Below are positions 53,594 to 64,000 of a stretch of 64,000 bases of DNA, piece by piece. A program made the position numbers and the translations under genes. Source of the DNA: Mucilaginibacter sp. OK268 (GTDB lineage: Bacteria > Bacteroidota > Bacteroidia > Sphingobacteriales > Sphingobacteriaceae); NCBI RefSeq assembly GCF_900103125.1, contig NZ_FNJV01000001.1:372001-436000 (forward strand), given 5' to 3'. The stretch's first letter is position 1. Each line of letters begins with the position of its first letter. The notes under the pieces are model-generated. The model was not told the DNA's origin. It searched no databases and was given only the letters and a program-made list of their open reading frames with translations.

Positions 53594-54303
53594 AAATATT
53601 AAAAGCATATATAGTTTGGCTAACGGCGGTTTTACTGTTGCTGGCATCTGATGTAAAAGCAGCTTCAAACCCTTATGCCATTATCGAAGTGACGGGTTCG
53701 CAAGGCAAGCAACTCAATTATGCGGCCTTATTGAATATCGCCCGTAAGCAGGGGTTACCGGCTTCGGCTGTTTACCGTTGGGATAATCATCTCATTGTTT
53801 ATGGCAAGCATTTAAATACGGCATCCATCCAAAACAGCGCTCGGGCGGTATACCCATCATGCCAGGTTACGGTTTACAGCAGCCCGTTTTATGATTTTAA
53901 CCGCGAACAGCGTTGCGGCGGGAGTGGCCTTGCTAAGCAATGGGATAATATTATACTCACTGCGAACCTGGTTAATGATGAACGCCTGCAGCAGGAATAT
54001 ATCGATTACCACATTACCCAGTTTAAAAATTGGCCCGAGGTGGCTAAGGGCTTTTGTAATGCCGGTTTTCAGCAATTACTGGTATTCAGGAACGGGCGTC
54101 GGCTGATGCTGGTGATCAGTATCCCGAAAGGCAAAAAGCTTGACGACCTCAATCCTAAAACCATCGAAAATAACCCGCGGGTAAACGATTGGAACAGGTT
54201 GATGAAAAAATACCAGGAAGGTGTGCCCGGCACGCGAAAGGGCGAGATATGGGTATTTTTTAAACAGGTAACAGACAACAGCGACACTAAACGATCATTA
54301 TAA
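53590..54303 (+). CDS. Exported L-rhamnose mutarotase-like protein with extra N-terminal domain
   Basis: A 237-residue exported protein. The C-terminal ~105 residues match the RhaM fold: EYIDYHITQFKNWPEVAK aligns to the EEYQRRHNPIWPEL region of E. coli RhaM, with Tyr and His retained, followed by RLMLVISIP and VNDWNRLMKKY. RhaM interconverts alpha and beta anomers of rhamnose. Residues about 25-110 (YAIIEVTGSQGKQLNYAAL, AVYPSCQVTVYSSPFYDF) are an unrecognised domain, possibly a second ferredoxin-like unit. The signal peptide (LASDVKAAS) is odd, as mutarotases are usually cytoplasmic. Perhaps it equilibrates rhamnose or fucose released by GH78, GH106 and GH141 before import. Confidence 0.75.
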   Translation: MKILKAYIVWLTAVLLLLASDVKAASNPYAIIEVTGSQGKQLNYAALLNIARKQGLPASAVYRWDNHLIVYGKHLNTASIQNSARAVYPSCQVTVYSSPFYDFNREQRCGGSGLAKQWDNIILTANLVNDERLQQEYIDYHITQFKNWPEVAKGFCNAGFQQLLVFRNGRRLMLVISIPKGKKLDDLNPKTIENNPRVNDWNRLMKKYQEGVPGTRKGEIWVFFKQVTDNSDTKRSL

Positions 54304-54304
54304 A

Positions 54305-55384
54305 ATGAAAATAGGAATATTAGGATTAGGCGAAGGGCGCAGCACCATGTCGGCAGTATTGAAAAGCGATAAGCTTGAACTGAAAATGGTGTGCGACAAG
54401 AATATTGAATTGTGCAAACAACGCGCCGAAGAATTTAACTTTCATAACTACACTACCAGTTACCAGGACCTGCTCAATGATGCTGAAATAGATATCATTG
54501 CCATTTATACGCCCGATCATCTGCATGCGGAACATGTTAAACAGGCTTTATTGCATGGCAAACATGTGGTGTGCACTAAACCTTTTATTGATGATCTGAG
54601 CAAAGCCGCCGAACTGCTTGAACTGGTTGCACAAAGCGGCAAAAATGTATTTGTAGGTCAAAGCTCCCGCTTTTTTGAGCCAATGAAAAAACAACGCAAA
54701 GATTATGAAGCCGGTTTAATAGGGGATTTGATCACGGTAGAGGCTTATTACCATGCAGATCACCGGTGGTTTTTGGAGAAGCCATGGTCGTTACAGCAGG
54801 CTTTTAAGTGGTTGTACGGGGGCTTAAGCCACCCGGTAGATTTTATCCGCTGGTACCTGCCCGATATTGAAGAGGTGATGGGTTACGGCATGCTGAGCTC
54901 TAACGGAGCAAAAGGAGGCCTCAAGAACCCGGATACGATGCACTTTATTTTCAAAGCGAAGGACGGTAGGATAGCACGTGTAAGCGGTTGTTATACCGGT
55001 CCGGTGCAGCCCGTTACCCGCGACAGTGAGATGAGCTGCATTTTACGCGGCACCGAAGGCTGTAGCCAGGGTGATTATATGGACCTGCGCTATGCCATCA
55101 CCGATAATACCGGCGAAGAGCGCATCCTAACCTGGGAACATAAATTGAAACATTATTTCAGGTTTGAGGGCAAAAGCCACCACGCCGGCGAGTATCAAAA
55201 TTACCTCGAATATTTTGCGGATAGTATCACCCAAGGCTATACAGCTTATCCCGATATTAAAGAAGGCATCGGTACTATCGCTTTGCTGCAAGCTATGGAC
55301 CGCTCCTTACAAAGCGGTAAACCCGTAAAGGTTGATGATATCCTCACCGAATTTAATTTAACCGTAAATGAGTTAAGCGCATGA
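54305..55384 (+). CDS. Gfo/Idh/MocA-family oxidoreductase
   Basis: A 359-residue cytoplasmic NAD(P)-dependent oxidoreductase. N-terminal Rossmann fold: MKIGILGLGEGRSTMSAV, IIAIYTPDHLHAEHVKQAL, HVVCTKPFIDDLSKA, where the usual EKP is TKP. The C-terminal alpha/beta sheet domain has EAYYHADHRWFLEKPW and GGLSHPVDFIRWYLPDIEEV, with the Asp/His positions used for catalysis. No signal peptide, unlike neighbours, although the gene is 1 bp after the mutarotase-like gene and overlaps the symporter by ATGA. It may oxidise an imported RG-II sugar, for example a step from L-galactose or a methylated sugar; substrate is unknown. Confidence 0.85.
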   Translation: MKIGILGLGEGRSTMSAVLKSDKLELKMVCDKNIELCKQRAEEFNFHNYTTSYQDLLNDAEIDIIAIYTPDHLHAEHVKQALLHGKHVVCTKPFIDDLSKAAELLELVAQSGKNVFVGQSSRFFEPMKKQRKDYEAGLIGDLITVEAYYHADHRWFLEKPWSLQQAFKWLYGGLSHPVDFIRWYLPDIEEVMGYGMLSSNGAKGGLKNPDTMHFIFKAKDGRIARVSGCYTGPVQPVTRDSEMSCILRGTEGCSQGDYMDLRYAITDNTGEERILTWEHKLKHYFRFEGKSHHAGEYQNYLEYFADSITQGYTAYPDIKEGIGTIALLQAMDRSLQSGKPVKVDDILTEFNLTVNELSA

Positions 55385-56982
55385 TATTGGGCATGAGCAA
55401 TATCGTATCGCGCCTCACGCTGTTAGATTACTCCGTTGTGGCTGTGTACCTAATTGTTTTAATGGTAATCGGTTATCGCGCCAGTTTCGGCAATAAAAAC
55501 AAAACGGATGAAACGCTTTTCCTGGCCAATAAATCGCTGGGATGGGCGAGTATTGGTTTTAATATGTGGGGCACCAACGTGGGGCCGTCCATGCTGCTGG
55601 CTTTTGCAAGCATCGGTTACAGTACAGGCATCGTAGCCGTAAATTTTGATTGGTATGCTTTTGTGTTCCTGATGCTGCTGGCGCTGGTATTCGCGCCGAA
55701 ATATATCGCTGCCAAAGTATCAACCATGCCCGAGTTTATGGGCAACCGTTATGGCGATTCTACCCGTAACATCCTGGCCTGGTACGCTTTGATCAAAATG
55801 CTCATCTCGTGGCTATCCTTAGGTCTGTTTGCCGGTGGATTTCTGGTGAGGCAGATCCTCGGGATCCCCATGTGGCAATCCGTTATTGTACTGGTTTCAT
55901 TTGCCGGTTTGTTTGCCTTTACCGGCGGTTTAAAAGCTATCGCCAAAGCAAATGTATTCCAGATGCTGTTGCTCATTGGCGTATCATTAATTTTAACTGT
56001 GCTGGGAGTAAACAAAGCAGGCGGGTTATCAGCAGTATTTCATCAAACGCCCAATAATTACTGGAACTTGATTCACCCGGCAAGTGATGTTAAATATCCC
56101 TGGTATGCTATTTTGCTGGGTTACCCGGTATCGGCAGTAGCTTTTTTCTGTACAGATCAGGCCATGGTACAATCGGTATTGGGTGCTAAAAACCTGGAAC
56201 AGGGACAGCTCGGCGTTAACTTTATTGGCTGGCTCAAAATATTATCCCTGCCGTTGTTCATCCTCACCGGTATCCTGTGCTTTATCCTCTACCCACATCT
56301 GAGCGATCCGGCACTGGCCTATATGACTATGGTCACCAATCTCTTCCCGCCGGGTATGAACGGGCTGGTTATTGTGGTATTGATCGCTGTTTTGGTGGGT
56401 ACCATCGGTTCATCGCTTAACTCATTGAGCACGGTATTCACCATGGATATTTATGCTGAAAAGATCAATCCTAACGCTACTAACAAAGACCTCATCAGGG
56501 TTGGGCGCTATACCGTAATTGCCGGCTGCCTGTTTGCTATAGGCATGGCGCTGGCAATTGACAGCATTAAAGGCCTCAACCTGTTCGATGTATTTCAATC
56601 GGTATTGGGCTTTATTGCGCCGCCGCTGGCCGTGGTTTTCCTGCTTACGGTTTATTGGAAACGTACTACCCGTAAAGCTGTAAATGTCATCCTGTCAGCG
56701 GGTTCGGCTTTTAGTCTTGGCACCGGTGTGGTTTATTTATGGGTGTTGCCATCCGCAAAGTACAGTTTTTGGCCGCATTACCTGATGCTGTCGTTCTTCA
56801 TCTTTGTCTTCCTGGCAATATCGGCGGTCCTGATCTCGCTGCTCGATAAAGAACCAACAGTTTACAGGGCCACCTTATCCGAAATACACAATACCGCGAA
56901 GCCTACCAGGCGCGTAAAAGTGGCCTGGGCACTATTAACAATAGTGATGATTGCTTTATACCTCATTTTCAACGGACATTAA
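55381..56982 (+). CDS. Sodium:solute symporter (SSS family), second copy
   Basis: A 533-residue inner-membrane symporter with about 14 hydrophobic segments. Starts LLDYSVVAVYLIVLMVIGY; family loops include DETLFLANKSLGWASIGFNM, MWGTNVGPSMLLAF, GGLKAIAKANVFQM and VGTIGSSLNSLSTVFTMDIY, the latter with Na2-site Ser/Thr residues. ATG 55381 overlaps the previous stop as ATGA; a later ATG at 55393 is also possible. It differs clearly from the symporter at 21140, so a second solute is probable. Coupling with a Gfo/Idh/MocA gene is typical of uptake plus first oxidation. Confidence 0.9.
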   Translation: MILGMSNIVSRLTLLDYSVVAVYLIVLMVIGYRASFGNKNKTDETLFLANKSLGWASIGFNMWGTNVGPSMLLAFASIGYSTGIVAVNFDWYAFVFLMLLALVFAPKYIAAKVSTMPEFMGNRYGDSTRNILAWYALIKMLISWLSLGLFAGGFLVRQILGIPMWQSVIVLVSFAGLFAFTGGLKAIAKANVFQMLLLIGVSLILTVLGVNKAGGLSAVFHQTPNNYWNLIHPASDVKYPWYAILLGYPVSAVAFFCTDQAMVQSVLGAKNLEQGQLGVNFIGWLKILSLPLFILTGILCFILYPHLSDPALAYMTMVTNLFPPGMNGLVIVVLIAVLVGTIGSSLNSLSTVFTMDIYAEKINPNATNKDLIRVGRYTVIAGCLFAIGMALAIDSIKGLNLFDVFQSVLGFIAPPLAVVFLLTVYWKRTTRKAVNVILSAGSAFSLGTGVVYLWVLPSAKYSFWPHYLMLSFFIFVFLAISAVLISLLDKEPTVYRATLSEIHNTAKPTRRVKVAWALLTIVMIALYLIFNGH

Positions 56983-56985
56983 ACT

Positions 56986-64000
<7,015 letters not shown>

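Overview
The window is almost entirely one carbohydrate-utilisation region from a Bacteroidota bacterium. It has a SusC/SusD pair, more than twenty exported proteins, many of them ending their signal peptide in ...AQ, long co-directional runs of genes with 1-12 bp gaps or ATGA overlaps, and no strong dependence on Shine-Dalgarno sites. Protein style and the REP-like palindromes suggest the Sphingobacteriaceae (Mucilaginibacter/Pedobacter type, soil or plant associated). That placement is an impression, not a measurement. Every gene is on the + strand except one AraC-family regulator. I recognised no rRNA, tRNA, CRISPR array, transposase or phage gene.

Layout. (a) 1-3.5 kb: cytoplasmic uronate catabolism, with the end of uxaB (tagaturonate reductase), uxaA (altronate dehydratase) and an LgoD-like L-galactonate-5-dehydrogenase. 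(b) 3.5-20.8 kb: a six-hairpin glycosidase, a GH138-like alpha-galacturonidase candidate, a GH95 with an inserted domain, a GH2 with malectin domain, a GH78, a five-bladed-propeller enzyme and a GH2. (c) 21.1-23.6 kb: a sodium:solute symporter and a DHDPS/NanA-type aldolase, ending in a convergent terminator. (d) 23.7-32.5 kb: AraC regulator, divergent promoter region, then DUF3826, SusC, SusD and a PL1 pectate lyase. (e) 32.7-49.1 kb: a beta-helix plus barrel protein of unknown function, GH140, a GH43-like lipoprotein, a propeller protein, an SGNH acetylesterase, GH2, GH78, a second DUF3826 and a sialidase-fold protein. (f) 49.4-64 kb: a CE19-like esterase with an STN-like N-terminus, an exported TIM-barrel protein, GH141, an exported rhamnose-mutarotase-like protein, a Gfo/Idh/MocA oxidoreductase, a second symporter, a third GH78, a LacZ-type GH2 and a GH106 cut by the window end.

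Interpretation. The combination GH95 + GH138-like + GH140 (apiosidase family) + GH141 + GH106 + GH78 + several GH2 + CE19-like esterase + PL1 matches what is known of the rhamnogalacturonan-II (RG-II) degradome of Bacteroides thetaiotaomicron. No RG-I backbone lyase families (PL9, PL11, PL26, GH105) were seen. The simplest reading is that the PL1 and esterases open homogalacturonan/RG-II, SusCD imports fragments, periplasmic exo-enzymes strip the side chains, the two symporters take up released sugars, and uxaBA plus the LgoD-like enzyme funnel galacturonate and possibly L-galactose (an RG-II-specific sugar) to 2-keto-3-deoxygluconate. Domain pairs fused in B. thetaiotaomicron (GH137-GH2, GH143-GH142) may exist here as separate genes. 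Several exported proteins have no assigned activity and are the best candidates for new chemistry.

The longer gaps hold palindromic REP-like elements, some nested, and one such element seems to sit in frame inside the malectin-containing GH2 gene. Family numbers for uncertain proteins are from memory of sequence style; no search was run.
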